Assembly (NCBI RefSeq): GCF_037042905.1
Contig: NC_087246.1
Location: 38,081,001-38,145,000 of the forward strand
Reading direction: 5' to 3'
Length of the DNA stretch: 64,000 nt
Origin: Lytechinus pictus
Taxonomy: Eukaryota; Echinodermata; Echinoidea; Temnopleuroida; Toxopneustidae
Below the pieces are notes generated by a model. The model was not told the DNA's origin, did no database searches, and saw nothing but the letters and a program-made list of their open reading frames with translations. The position numbers and the translations under genes are program-made. Shown here in pieces: positions 25,301 through 40,300 of the stretch (positions within the stretch are counted from its first letter, which is position 1; every line of letters starts with the position of its first letter).

Positions 25301-28300
25301 GATCTAGGAAATCACTCACCTAATCTCATTCTTTCTTCCCAATTCTGGGGAGGCTCAAGCTCTGATTTCTCTGAGTTGTACATGGAAGGGAAGTATCTAA
25401 GCAATGTCTCCAAGTCATAATCTTTCTCTGTAGAAAGGAAAAAAACAATTATTGAAGAAACTATAGCATTATTTTACTTGTATGGACTAGATTGAATATG
25501 AACTCATTGCTGCATTTATTTCACCCATCATAACATAGCATGCAAGTCCAAATGGCAATCATAACAATGATAATTTTCCAAAACTTCTAAGATATTAATA
25601 TGAGTTTCCTCTTTCTTTTCTTCTCTGAAAAAGAATTGCATGACATATAGTGAATTGTCTCCATGGGTAATATATATAAGGGTTGTTATAGACACATAAA
25701 TAGGGATTCTTAAAGACAATTATGAAACAGAAGTCAACAAGCAGTCTTTTGGTGCTCATATACTAGTCAGGTAATTCCAGATTGAGTTATACTGGTATTA
25801 CCTTCTATCAATACAATTAAAGATAAATACCAATTGTGATAATGATATCAAAATGAATTTGAACAGAATCCAATATAATTATCACCCAAGTGTTTGTATG
25901 TATGAATAAAAAATATGTGCCAGATGACTCTGGAAGAAAATGGTAATTGCTGAGAAATGAGCAATATAAGCACAGAATTCAATCAAATGTCTGGTATCTT
26001 TCCAAGCAATAATAATACACTGTCCCACATATGCTTTTCTGTGTTAATGATCATCAGAATTATCAGTTTTGAGCTAAGATTTCATGATTTCACAAAGATA
26101 CTATTACATTCATGTACCAGATCTAGATCTTTGATAATATGGTGACAATTAACTTTGATTAAAAAGACTTTCTCCTGAAATTATTGTTTGCTGCAACTAC
26201 TTTCTTTTACCTACTAACAATTACACAGTGCCCTTTCATCATGTTAAATATAAATACACATCTGGGATGCATCTTGATAGGAAACTCACCAAAATATATA
26301 GTCAAATAGAGAAAAATTAGGAGGCAAACAATATCTTCTGGAAATCTATCCTGATATATCTTCTTACATAGCAGTTAACATACCTTGATTCATACTAGGA
26401 CCGACGATGGCGATAGCAGCATAGTGGTGAGCCCTTGCTTTAAAATGTTGTGATTTAACAAGAACCATTGAGATCCACGAGTAAGGGATGTAGTCTTTGA
26501 CAGTCTGCTGCATCATCATCTTGTGCACCTTGTTATACATATCAGATACCTAAAACAGAACATAGTCACATAAAGATTTCAGGATAAGTCCTGTCAAACG
26601 ATAAGCACTTCTTTTATGACTATCTCCTTATCATTTCATCACATAGGATTATCAGAACTGCTTCTCAAATTTTTAGTCATCTTTTGAATAAAGAAGTTTA
26701 CTTAATCATTTTCAGCCTGATGGAATCACATCAGGAAGAAATCCTATGGCATCTTTCAAAACTTATTAACAATTGCAAATATTCAATCTAATTCATCATA
26801 AAAAGGTAGAATATTAATGGAGACTATACAGAATGGTTTTCATAAAAAAAAAGAATACAAATGTGCAAACACATCATATTAATAATGGTGTTTTCTTACA
26901 TTCTAACACTGATAAATCAGCAATGTATTAGTGGATTTATTTACAGGTAATACCTAACATTCTGGAGCTGATAGATCTTTGTATCTCAAATTTTCATGGA
27001 AATTATCTTTCAACTTTACATCTCTTGATAATGAGTCAAGTAAAAGTATGCCATCACCAAAGCAAGCTCCCTAACCCTTGAAATGGTGTCATCATATCAA
27101 ATCAAATGGAAGACAATCCAGTTCCTTTGGGTTAATGCTGCCACGTTGTTCCAGATTTGTCACATAAGTTGATATGATAATGAAAGCCTGAAAATCATCT
27201 GGAATGAGCCATTTTGTACACATTAAATGTAGTTTCTATGGCCTGAAAATATGTCGCTTGGGTATGAAGATTGGCACCCCAGTTTTGTTTTAAATTTTCC
27301 TGAACATTTAACAATTTTTAAAATGAAATTTGCCAACCAAGTAGCAATAAGACTAAGAAACATTTAATTATGAATGATATACTTACAACTGAGGCTTCTT
27401 TGGCAACCCTTACACAGCTCTCTATGGTCTCCTCTACTCCATCTAATACCAGCTTCTCAAAGATACATTCTTGCACTTGGGCCTAGAATATGAACAAGAT
27501 GTCATCAATTCAGCTTTATTCAGACCAAATAGGAACTAAACAAAGATCAAATCCTGAACACAACCGGGGGTACTGCCATTGTAAGAAATAGCATGAAGAC
27601 TGAAAATATACTCTTCTTTATGTAATACAATTTATTTTATCTATCTAGATAATGTATATATTTATAGATTTTTTGTTTAATTATCATCATCGTTATTATC
27701 ATCATAATTTTTATTCTTTCGGGGAATGGTGGGGGGGAGGGGTGGCATAAAACCTGCAACTAACAGATGACAACCTGATCTACTTCATTCCCAGGATTGA
27801 TAAATATCCAACCATGGCCTTTCCTTTTACCATCAAACTATATATTTTTTTGTGGGATAGATTTAATGATGAACTGATTGAACTTACCAGCATGAGTCCA
27901 CCTAGCATAGCCAAGACTGGTCCACTCATGTCCATACTAGGAGCATGGCTGAAGTTCTCTCCTAGATACTTGAACGCACCAGCAGCACTCTCAAAGCATT
28001 CGATGGCCTTGCTGACTCCTTCTTCCATCGTCCTATCCTGTATAAGAGAGATAAAACCAAGAGGTAGTTCACCATATATTCACCACGATTCCTTTCTGAA
28101 GTGGCATTATAATCATATTCATATTATGAGGGGGAGAGGGGCACTATATTTATCTTGAACCACTTGTGAAAAGAGTCATAATATTGTTGATCCACTTTAG
28201 GAATGCCAACCTTGTAAACAGCTTTGTAGTATTCAGGATTTTTAGGTAAAAAAATGAATTTTTCCTATATGAAACCTTCATTATTTAGAAGATACTCCAC

Positions 28301-31300
28301 ATAGTAAACAAAATACTAAAGAAAGAAGACTTCTCAACTCATCTATGATCGTGTTCAATCTCTGAATAAGTAAACAGCAAATATAAATGATATCAAAGTT
28401 TTATAATAAAATGATTTTTGCCACTTTCATGAAGTGGAATGTTCAGATATTAAGAAGGAAATCATTTGAAAAATAACAAATAAAAAGGGATGATATATAA
28501 TGCAACTCTTGCAGTCACATCAAGACCTCAGAGAATTCTTCTGAACGACGTGGTTTTCACATATATTTGGTATAAATGTAAAATGCATGTGCAGATGGCA
28601 ACTGATTCCAAAAATACATGTACATACAGGTACCACACACTGAATAATTCAACGGCGCTTACAGCTTTTAATGGACACCAGATATGCGTAACCTCAATTT
28701 GTTTTGAGGATCCAGTCATTGATGCGAAAGAGCATATCTTTCAAACGCTTGGTGTATAATGAGGTGTATTGGGTTTATATGGAATTATTCATGAGAATTT
28801 TATTCATATGGTGTCAGGGACAGTGTAGTGATCCATAAATGCTATCCCTTGAGTCCCATTGAATTGAGTGGTTTAAGAATAATCTCTGTGAAGCTTCTGG
28901 GCAAATGGGCAATCCCATGAAAATATGTAAGTCCAACTCCATATATGTGGGATCCTTCATGAAATTTTCTATCTCTGATTTCTGGTTCTCTTGACAGTCG
29001 GCGATGCTCTCAAATGCCCATGACTTGGTCAGTTTATGAAGTAAAACTTGAGAATAATGGGGGCTCGACGTACAAAAAGGTTGATTATTTTACATAATTG
29101 CTCTTCTATGAACGTTACCAAGGAGAGTAGTCTCAAAATTCTGCAACTGAGCATTACTATGAGGAATTAATTTCTGTCTGGATATGGGTGTATTGTAATG
29201 CAGAAAACAAAATTTGCAACAGCATCACTAAAGACTCTTTTATTACCATAAAGAAATACTTTATGATTTGAAATTCAGCAGATTATATTATGTTTTGATG
29301 AAGATTTGATAATATCCACTTTATTACACAATTATTCCAACATCATCTTGTTTATAAAAATGAATTTGGCAATTGCACAGATTTAGAACCCTTTATAAAT
29401 AGCATCATTTTTCTTGGACATGACTTTTCTAATTTAGATATTTTACTTACATTTCAGATCACATATTGTCTTTCATTTCATCTTATAGTGAATTTAAATG
29501 AGAATGAATTAATTTTGGGTTATCAAACCTTTGTACAGGCTTAACATGTACATGCCAGTAGCCCTATACCAATGAAAATGCCTGCAGAGATAAATGTAAG
29601 TATTACTAGGTTTACTTTTGATTCATGACTGAATATCAATGATATCAAAATGGTGTTCTTCAATCCATATATTGTCACATTCTACATTCATTGGAGACTA
29701 TCAATAATGCTAAAAATCAGGGGCCGCGGAACGGTTTTCAAAGTGGGGGGGGGGCTGACCATGCTAAAAATGACAATCATATGGTCAATTTTACATTTTG
29801 TACACGGTTTTGGAAAAAGTGGGGGGGGGGCTAAAGCACCACCAGCCCCCCCCCCCCCCCAGATCCGCGGCCCCTGAAAATTATGATGTTATGGAACTCT
29901 GAGTAATTATGCTGTAATTATTTCACAAGCCAGGATGTCAACACTCACAAATTCTTTCTGGAATATCTGGATTTTTAATGACTAATGCAATATTAACAAT
30001 GCAAGCTACAGCTGAACAGAGCATGCTTTTCAATTCTGATGGAAGCTACATGGAGGTCAATATGTACAATGTCTACTATTGGTAAAGAAAATCCTCCGAA
30101 ACATTTCCACCCAAAGTGCTTTCGAAACAAAACAGAATTGATCAGGAGCTAGAATACAATGAATGTAAGTGCTTCTATCAAGGCACACAATATTATGACA
30201 CAAAAATGATTTCCAACAATAAAAATTATTGATTTCTAAAGCTTATGTTTTCTTTTTCAAACTTCAAAGTCAACTGTCTCAATACAAAAAGATGTTATCA
30301 AAGGACATTTGTGAAATCGATGTCATGAATCCAGTTGTCTTCCTGTATTGATCTCTGATGTGGTGAAAAATTAATATCAGCCAGCAGAAGACATCTACTG
30401 GAAGTTATGATGTGATATTCTGACCCCACCACATACGATGTATGTCACCAGTCACATAACCTACAATGCCAATAAAGCAAGCCTCGATCACCAAAGGCTC
30501 CCTAAAATGGCAACTCCCCTCGTCAAAGCCCCTGCAGGTGGCACTCTAGCTATGCAGCTAGTGTCATCTTATGAACCAAACATCAACAAACAAGACAATG
30601 AAACCCACACAGGCCTCTGTGCTATGCATATACACAAGCAGAAAACAAATGTCATTGGGCCGACGATCGTTGATATCATGATGGAAAATGCTTTTTTATA
30701 TATGAATATTGGAAATGCCATAGTACTCAAAATGTATCTGATCGCTTGAATTCAGTTTCTAAAATATGCAAAACAACTTAGACAGAAGATACAACAAAGA
30801 CCAAAAGCCAGAAGGAGATTCACAGTAGTTTGGGTGTGAATAAGATAAACTGATTCAGGTCCGGAATTCAGGTAGATGTACCTGTAAAAGGCTGTAGGCC
30901 AACATAAAACAGCAAAGGTGTGATAAAGAAAAAAATTAAAGCAGGAAAATCAAGGAAGGGTTGGATTTAAATGTATCGATAGGTACATGGCTACAATAAA
31001 GAGGAAGATGAAGACATGCATATGAAGTAACAGATTAAAAAACAGAAAGATCTGTTCTAGTGGGCAAAAGGAGATAGACAGACTACCCCTGAGTACAGGG
31101 GTTGATTACAAAGTTTTGTAAAAAAAAATATGCAGTGGTAAACAGGTTAGACAGCAGCAGCTATTGCCACAAACCAAAGGTTCCTTGAATCCTGCCAAAC
31201 CTCCAACCTGGCTCAAAACCAACCCAACATCAACCACCTTCAGGAGGATACCCAATCACTTTAACCATCCTCTCTTTATATGTAAACTAAATTTATTGAG

Positions 31301-34300
31301 ATCAATCGGGCGACATGTTGTGATTAAACCTACCAGCCCGCAGTACTGAGTCACGGAATCTGCCACCTCCCATCTCACTTGCTCTGATCAAAACATGTAA
31401 CAGTAGACCGGCTGTTATTAGGAGGAGCCTCTTCATCTTACACAGGGTAATAATAATGAGGTGTCTTCAGGAGCTAAGGCATCCTTCACACCAGTCGTTA
31501 CCCATTACCCTAGCCAGGGGTGTGAGAGATCAGATTTTTATCTGATTTCAGATTTTTTTTGGTTTCGATTTTCAGCTTAATTTCAGCTTATTTTTGGCTT
31601 TCCTCTGTACAAAAAGTATGGGAGCTCTTTCTATTTCAGATTTTTTCAACACTCTTCAGCTTTTTTCAGATCTTTTTATTTGTGACCACTCACATCCCTG
31701 CCTAGCACATCTTTAAATGTATCATGAGAAGACCCTTCACAGGGTAAGAATGATGTTGAGTTTGAGCTCCATTATAGGCATCCTTCACACCAGTCACTAC
31801 CCCCAACACACATTAAAATGTAAAAGTGTATGTCAATCTTCACTACCATTTCTTATCAGTCTAACCTTTTGAAAAAAACCAAAGTGAATATTAAAATATG
31901 TGAATAGGACTGAATTAGATATTTTACATTCTAATCACCCACTGGTTACCTGGTTACATTCATGTTTTCAATGATCTTCCATGACAAAGACTACTGTTTT
32001 TCCAACCGTAATTCACATTTCACTTTTTTTTGTTTACCCTTCGATCTAACAATAAGTTTGAAATGATGAAAAAATAAGCTATTTACGTAAAAGTAATAAT
32101 GAAAACCATCCAAAGGAAACAGAACACGGGGCACATGGACGATGGTCCATAGACAGGAGAAGACTTCAATCAATTAATTATTTATTCAAACATGGCCTAA
32201 CAGACTATGGCTTACTTGGATTTAATCAAGCAATATTACAAGACAGTGAGATAATCTAATAAAAGGAAACAGTAATGTGAGAATGAGGAACACTCCAGGG
32301 CTTCTCTTACCACATTCATGATTCATCCAGATCCCCCCTTTTTTTGCCAAATGATCAATTTTAATTAAAATCACTTCTCCGGGCAAAATTCCAGCTTGGA
32401 TGAAGCTGTCACTTTCTCAATGCATTATTTCTTCAAACCACATTAGCAAACTGTTTCCTGTTTTTTTTTCTCCTTCTTCATATATACTGTATACATGTAT
32501 TTGCACCAAATGCATTTGATGGTGCACCCTATTATAATTGGAAGGGATATTTTGCTTTTGACATTGGTGCCTTTTTTTATTTTAAAATTTCCATTTTCTA
32601 CTTTACATCACATCAGCATTATTTTTTTGTTGATTATTTAGTATATCAAAATGGCTTTCATAATATATTCCAATATTTAATCAACATTAATTTTTAAAGA
32701 TTCAATGATAAAAATAAATATGAATGCATCAAATTCTATGTTGTATGCTGTCTATGTTGTTCAAGGCAAAATGATAAAAAGTCAGATTCTGAATAATTGG
32801 GATTCCCATCAGTCACAGTTGAATCTGATCTTTGAAGATTTAAATTCTTGTTTTTAACAAGAATCTGAATGGAAAATACAATATTTTTTAAAGTTTGATT
32901 TAGGATTGTTGGAATGCACTCCAATAAAAAGGGAAAAATATGAGGAGCTGCATTCATCACACAAAAAAGGGTCATCGGTCGTTTGTTATCAAAGTCATAC
33001 ATACTTTACATTAACAGCATTAAGAAACAGTCCTTTGGTTATACCAACCTGTTTAGCGCCCATCTGAGTGAAAAGTGAAGCGATGTTAAAGAGAATACTA
33101 CCCTTCTCAAAAGCAGCTGATTTCTGTAATGAAGGGACACCAGTCAATGCATCATACCTGTAGTAAATAAACAAAAATATTGAAAACAATGTCAGATTAT
33201 ACCTACAAATATAATTTGTTATAAACCTGATAAAATCTATTTACACTTGAATACAAAAGCAAAACTTTCAAGAAATAAGTTTTAGGTCCTGTTGCATATT
33301 GCTTTTACTTGTCATCATAAGGTAAATTCTACCAGGGAGTTCCGTGATGGAAGTTATCATTGAATGACAGACTTACAATAAATTTGATGTCATGGAGCAG
33401 TAGAAAAATAAGCACTGATAAACACATACAATTAAGGACACCTCAATGTTTAATTGCAAATAGGAATGAGTTCATTTGAAAGCAAAGCTGGTCATATAAT
33501 TCATTATATGCGTATTCATACTGACACTGGTTGCCAGACTAATTAACCATGAATGCAGCACTAAAAGGTTTATTTTCAAATGAATGGGACCCGCAAAAAA
33601 AGTATCATCTACACTGTAGTATGTTTTTACACCATATATCAAATATATTTAAACAAAGTAATGGTTCTGCTCCATAAATTTGGCATAATAAATCTGAGTC
33701 CCATTCCCACGATGCCTTTCACAATACAAGTTTGGTCGCTCACTCCAATCATAATTAAATCACAAATACATCATTTTGTGAATGCTGATTCATCTGTGAG
33801 TTCAATTGTTGTTGTGGTGTCGGAGTGAGACAATATATCTCACTGTGTGGTGATGAATTTTGCCAATTCCATGCACGCCACAATTTAGAGGCAACATTTA
33901 TATACCAACTTCATTCCTAGTTTGAACTTGGGAATAGGTTTAATCTTATTTGACACAGCTAGTTATCTTCAAACAGCAACAAAACTTTGATGTATCTAAA
34001 ATATTCATATTATTAAATATTCATTATTTCTACTTGTTAACTATATGTCAAAGAAGTAACTATTTCTGGCAGAGTACTAAAAAGTATTTTAAAAATACTG
34101 ACTTAATATGCAAGTACCTGTATTTATTGCCTAACATAAAAGATGTATTTATTCATTTTATATATTCATGTTTTATTTATACCAAATAATAAAATAAGGT
34201 GGAGGGTAGTCCAGTTCAGTTATAAAAAACTGCTTTACAACTGAGCCCTCCATCTTTACAAACAAAATATAGAACATTAACATATAGATACTGTAAATAC

Positions 34301-37300
34301 AAATGAAAATTAACATAAAATAAAACAAAAGTTATAATCTATAAACATAAAAAAAACATTTAAAAATGGCAACACTTGAAAACAATTTAAATCCTTGAAG
34401 TTCAGGGTACAACTGTTTCATTCAACTTCAATGCTTACAACTTAATTGAATCATTTCCAGCTAGGGCAAAGCTCAAGAGCATACTATATATATCCAGAAA
34501 GAAATAAAAATCAGTCTTTAAATCTAACAATATCAATTCTTGTAGCATAGAATGACCAAAGAAAGGAGTGTTTTTCAAATTCTTTGGTGAGGCCCATGTT
34601 TAAGGGTAAAATAAACCTGATGGTACATTTGCTGGTGTAGATTCTTGCTATAGCAATAACCATGAAGGGCTGGAATGAAATGTCACAATTCTTGTCAATG
34701 TTTACTCTTGTGCTTCGTTATTTGCTTGATTTCTTTACATCTGGGTGAGGGGTGGCCATGATTGGTTGAAGTCAATTTATTGAGCCCAAAGTTGAATTGT
34801 TGTGTATGGTTGATGCCTAAAAAGATATTGACCTCTATCTATTGGCCTACTTGTATGTACATGCAAAATCCTACATCTTAAACAGCTTTGTTCCTTCACA
34901 TGATACGCTACCAATCTAGGCTTCACATGATTACACTACTAGATAGGCCTACTTGGCATGGCAAAGAAAAGACAACAAAATGTGCTAACATGCCAATGCG
35001 AAACCTTGTACTTTCACAGTGTATTTGTATGCTCTCATTTGAGAGATACAAACAGATGTCTTCTGAACAATTTGTTTCCTCATCATTCTTTTCAGACAGA
35101 ATAGCACTTTAAACTTACTTGAGGTTTGTGAAGCTGACTCAGTAGTATTTCAAACACTTATTCAACAGACATCAACTGTCATGGGAAATCAATGATGAAT
35201 AAGTATTAAAATGCCTGAAAATAAGACTGACGACACCACACCTCTTGCCATCAGAAATTTCCAGAAATTGATACAATACACTGATTCTTCCAATAAAAAT
35301 CATGAGCTGGGACACCTTAGGGTCAATAAAGATTTTAAATTTTGTACTATTAAGATTCTTACCAGCCATTACAACAAGATCATTACAACTTTAACAAGTC
35401 CAGATAATACCCTTTTCCAATGGATTTGGAAAAAAAAGACTCCAGCGAAATACATCAAGAAAATGTGTTTATCAGATTTGACTTTAGTAGACTGAAATCG
35501 TTAAAAAGAAGAAGAGGCCATTAAAACCCAGATGTAAAACATGGCACCTTTCTTCTAATTTGGGTCGTTTATTTCAGTGTCACAATCATTTTGTGCACAG
35601 AATGATGATTTACGTGAGATGTAATCAACAGCTGTACAGTATGTAAACCCAAGAAAAACAGGCACATTGGTGCTTTCATATCAACTTGGCCACAAAAAAT
35701 ACAAAGTATTTTGCCTGTGCCCATCTATTTTTGAGATGTAATATACATTTACCTACAAATTGGTAGGTGCTTTCAATGACACTTTAAGAGGAATTTCTAA
35801 AGAAACAATGGGAAATTCGCAGTGTGAAAGGAAATTAACTATAGAAATATCACCGAAGGTGATTAATACGCCTGGCCTATGACATTACCATGGCAATGCA
35901 GTTTCCAAGATACATTTATTTGGAATAGTTAATTTTGCATGTCTTTTCCTAAAATGAATGTTTGTGCCAAATTTCATGAGAATTCGTTAAAAACTGTGGA
36001 AGTAGTTTGAACTGTACGATTTGAAACGGACCACAACCCGCCCGACCGACTGACCCCCCGATCATATGCTGATTCCTATATACCCCATTCAAACTTTGTT
36101 TGTAGGGGTTATAATGAGAGATACATGTATAAAGATCCTCGTGTAAAGAACTATGAAAGTCTTGTAGCTAGCTCATGTTCTATCAATCTCCATCTTGTTC
36201 AGGCAGGTGTGAGCATGCAAACTAGATCATCAGATACAAGTTTTGAGGTCAAGTTCTATGGATGATCTTGGGTGTTGGGTGGGTGTGAATCCATTTCAGT
36301 CAATGATGGTGGATGGATAACTATGATGATGAGAAGATCTTATTTTCCTTCAGGGATGTACATGGAAAAAACACAACATCTCAATATACCTTATCCCTAA
36401 GACCCTAAAAATATATTCATGATTGTTTTACCGAGAATAAATCAGATTCTGCATTACAAATAATACCCCATCTGCCAGTTGATCTATTAAAATTATCTTC
36501 TAAAGCATGTACACCATATAGGCCCACAACTTAAGATTACAAAGTTATCTTTAATAATGTTGTGATTATGAACAACGGCATGTGTTCTATCTACGTACAG
36601 CAGCACCCATCCATCTTCTCAGGGCATTCTCCCCTCTTTTCTTCTCTTTTTTTTGGGGGGGGGGTGGGGTGGGGAAGGGTGGATATTTATAGGACGGGTT
36701 GTTTTGTCCTTTATCAAACTATATATTTCTGATAACTTTGTATTTATTTTGTATTTCCCTCTCATGTATTTATTTTTTTCTCATTTGATTATCTGTATTT
36801 ATACTTTGTTATTTTGTTATTTGTTGTGTTATCTATTTTTTGAGGGGCCCACATTGTACAAGCATTGCTTTTTAGTGGGTCCCCCCATTTCCATCTTAAT
36901 TTAATGTCTATTGAAAAATTAGTATACATATTTAAAACCTACAATGTGTTGCCGAAATTGTCTAAGTGTTTTTTTTTCACAACATATGTATCATTAATTT
37001 TGTTTGCAACGGATACAAATATTTATGTTTATATATGGTATACAATTTGTTTTTGTTTGATGGAAGTGAAATAAATAAATTTGAATTGAAAAAAATATGT
37101 GAAGACATCAATCTCATTATAATGGCCATTTTAATCTCTCCAAGGTACACGTATGTGAAGTAACTTAAATACAATAACCAACTATATGAAAGACAATGGT
37201 CGGATGCAGCAGGGGTGGGGACAGTTACCCTTAATTCTCATTTGATATGTTTCTATGAAATCTCCTTAGAAAAAATAAAAAGATTGATAAACTGCCCTAT

Positions 37301-40300
37301 CTTGTATATTGGCAATACATACCTTGCTCTATAGTCTGAATTTTTTTTTTATGTGTCTTTTTGACAAGTGTATGTCTAATGGATTCCGGAGCTTAGAACA
37401 AATTTTATTGGGCTAACAAAAAAAACCTTAATAAACTAGGTCTTGCAAGGCGAATATGAGATCCACATAAACCTTTATTGATGATATCAATCTATCTTCT
37501 ACAGCTAGATAGAAGACTTAAAAGCTTTAACATCTAAACAATATGAGATTTTACAGATTTATACACATACATGTAGACCTAAATTCATTTTGAAATAGTG
37601 GTAAAACCCCAGTAAGTTTCCAGTCAATTGACAGAATTTTACTACATTTTGATAAGTGACAAATAGCTTGGGGATTATTTGATTTCTGTAATTATCATAC
37701 AGTAGTTTATCATTTTCAAATTTTCAAATTTTTACCCACAGCCATTTTTCTTTCATGTGGGTTCATTATTTTTACATCAAATGTATATACAGGTATAATA
37801 TCAATTCAAACGGAAAACTTGAAATAATGAAAATAAAATAGTAAGAAATTGTACAAGTGAAATCCAGCCAAACATACAAATACTAGCATTTGGAAATAAA
37901 AATATAATTCTTTATTTTGGAAAATAAAAACACTAATAAAGGGACATTGATTTTTTTTTCACGAGATAAAAATTATGAATCACTTTTTTTACTTTCTACA
38001 ATAATTTGCAAAAATGTTGAAATTGATCTCTTGAGTCTTCTTGACCCGATATTCACTGATATGGTGGTTTGAATAACCACTGCAGAATTAATGTTCATGA
38101 ATCATATAATGTACATGAAGAGCGGTGGCTATATAAATGCAGAACATTGTATTGGAACTTCAATATCACAGGAGAGAAAAAAAATCAATTTTCTTCATAA
38201 AAAAATCCCATTATTATGCAAACAATGAAAAATACACAAGCCACTAAGCAAACAAGGATTTTGCACTGTTGTTCAGCCTAGAATGTAAACATGTCTAGAT
38301 TTTATGCCTACATACAGTACACTCTACGTCTTCCTATACATGTAGGTATGGGATAATGCATCTAGAGGTTTTTATAACAGTATATTTGGTAGCACAAGTA
38401 CATTTTTGGTTTAAAATTTTAGCTCGAGGCTGTAAAACATATTTTCTGACAGGTAAAAGAGTACAGTGTAATACATCGGAGAAGCACTCTAACAAAAATG
38501 TATGAATTATCACGAAAACCTAGGGCCTGTAGCTTCTTTAATAATCAAAATCATGGCTGAAATTTGATCTCCTTTTTTTTAATATATATCTCAGGATCAT
38601 GGATACAAGTAGTTTATACATATATGAAGACTTTTATTATCAAACACTTGCGATTAAAGGGATGTTCCGGGCTGAAAATAATGATAAAGAGCAAAACACA
38701 AAAAAATTCTGATAACAAATAGCGAAGTTAATATTGAATTTTAAAGTTCAGTTTAATAATAATATATACACGTTGTCATGAATATACATTAGGTGGGCTG
38801 AAGATGTCACATCCCCACTTTCCTTTTTCTTTAATATGTTATTACATGAAATCATATTTTGTTTGATTTTTTCATACATGTGTGAATGTTATGTCTCCCT
38901 TCTTATGAAATAAATTGCAGCAATGAATATCTAATGCACTGAATCAGTTGTCAATCCAATATATTTCATTCTTGGAAGAAAAAAAATTGAATAAATCTAA
39001 TTTCACATAATAAAATACAAAAGAACAACAAGTGGGGATATGACATCATCATTTTGCTCATTGAATATTCATGATGACAGGCCTAGAACTATTTCACCGG
39101 AATAATGCAAATCCTTAAAATACCATAACTTTGTTATTCCTTGTCCAATTTTTATTAAATTTTCAGCGTTTCGTTTGTCTGATTTTTTTTTCCTGTTCAA
39201 ATCATACTATTTTCAGCCTCAAATAGCAACAAATTCTCAGTAAGGGATATAACATTAAATATTTCCCTGAAATTCACCTTCATGTACCATGGATATCATG
39301 GAGTACAATGCAATAAGAAGATAATAAATTTGACCAAGAAACCACCATGGCTGATGTGCTATCGGACAAATGAAGATACTTTCCAAGAACAGTAACAGTT
39401 AGACACTCAACATTCTTGAGATACTGAAAGTTGAACTTGAGTGCAAGTATTTGCAATGTCACATCTTATTACCACAGAAAATGGTTTCTTGTGTTCAGTA
39501 ACTCTCTTTCCCATGGGAGCCCTTTGAATTCTTTCATTTGTACATCATAGTACATGACAATGGGTGGTTTGAGTCTGCTAATGATTGCTTCAAGCTTTTA
39601 GCAGCTTCAAATATACCTGTAGTACTGTCAGAAATAACAAGAAAAATCCAGGCATGTGCCCCCTGGGCCACAAAGAATAGGGTCTGGGGGGTAATCCATT
39701 GATCCTTTTCATCCAAAGCAAACAACAAAACATTCATGATACAATGGATAAAATCTTCAGGTAATACCTTGGTCACATTTGCTCTAAGGTGGCCGAACGG
39801 CGAGTCGATAACAGCCGTTTTATACATTTTTATTCAAACCACCTATATTTAGCTGGTACAAAAATTTTTAAACGGCTGTTTTCGACTCGCTGTACGGCTG
39901 CCGTAGTACAAATGTGACCGAGGTATTAACTGAAAACCCATTACATGTAATTGCAATGAAAATTAAAAATGATCAAGTACATGGGATGATATTTGAGAGA
40001 TTATTTCATCTGCCCTGTATCCCCTACCCCCTTGCAAAATTACCTTCATGATACATTATTCTTAGCTGAACTGAAGCATTTCTTGCATCATAATGTTTGC
40101 TCATTCTAACTCGTCTCCTTTGAGCACTAAATATCATCCGATCAAATAAAATACCTACATCTACATACACACGTTTGTAAAAATAGCAAACAGGTAGATT
40201 TTGAAGGTGATGATTCTATATTGACAGTGTCAATTAGCTCTCCATATATGATCTATAAGTGTTAAGAATCAGTTTCATAACCATTTTAAACTTTAAACAT

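Noticed and set aside
29650-29877. 75-codon frame on + with a Pro-rich end
   Set aside because: Runs through a small hAT-like MITE with G and C homopolymers.
30438-30749. 103-codon frame on + in RHPN2 intron 6
   Set aside because: No recognisable family, antisense to an intron, and no splice or start context that supports it.
39534-39827. 97-codon frame on - in RHPN2 intron 5
   Set aside because: Overlaps a palindromic MITE at its start, is not in phase with any exon, and matches no family I know.
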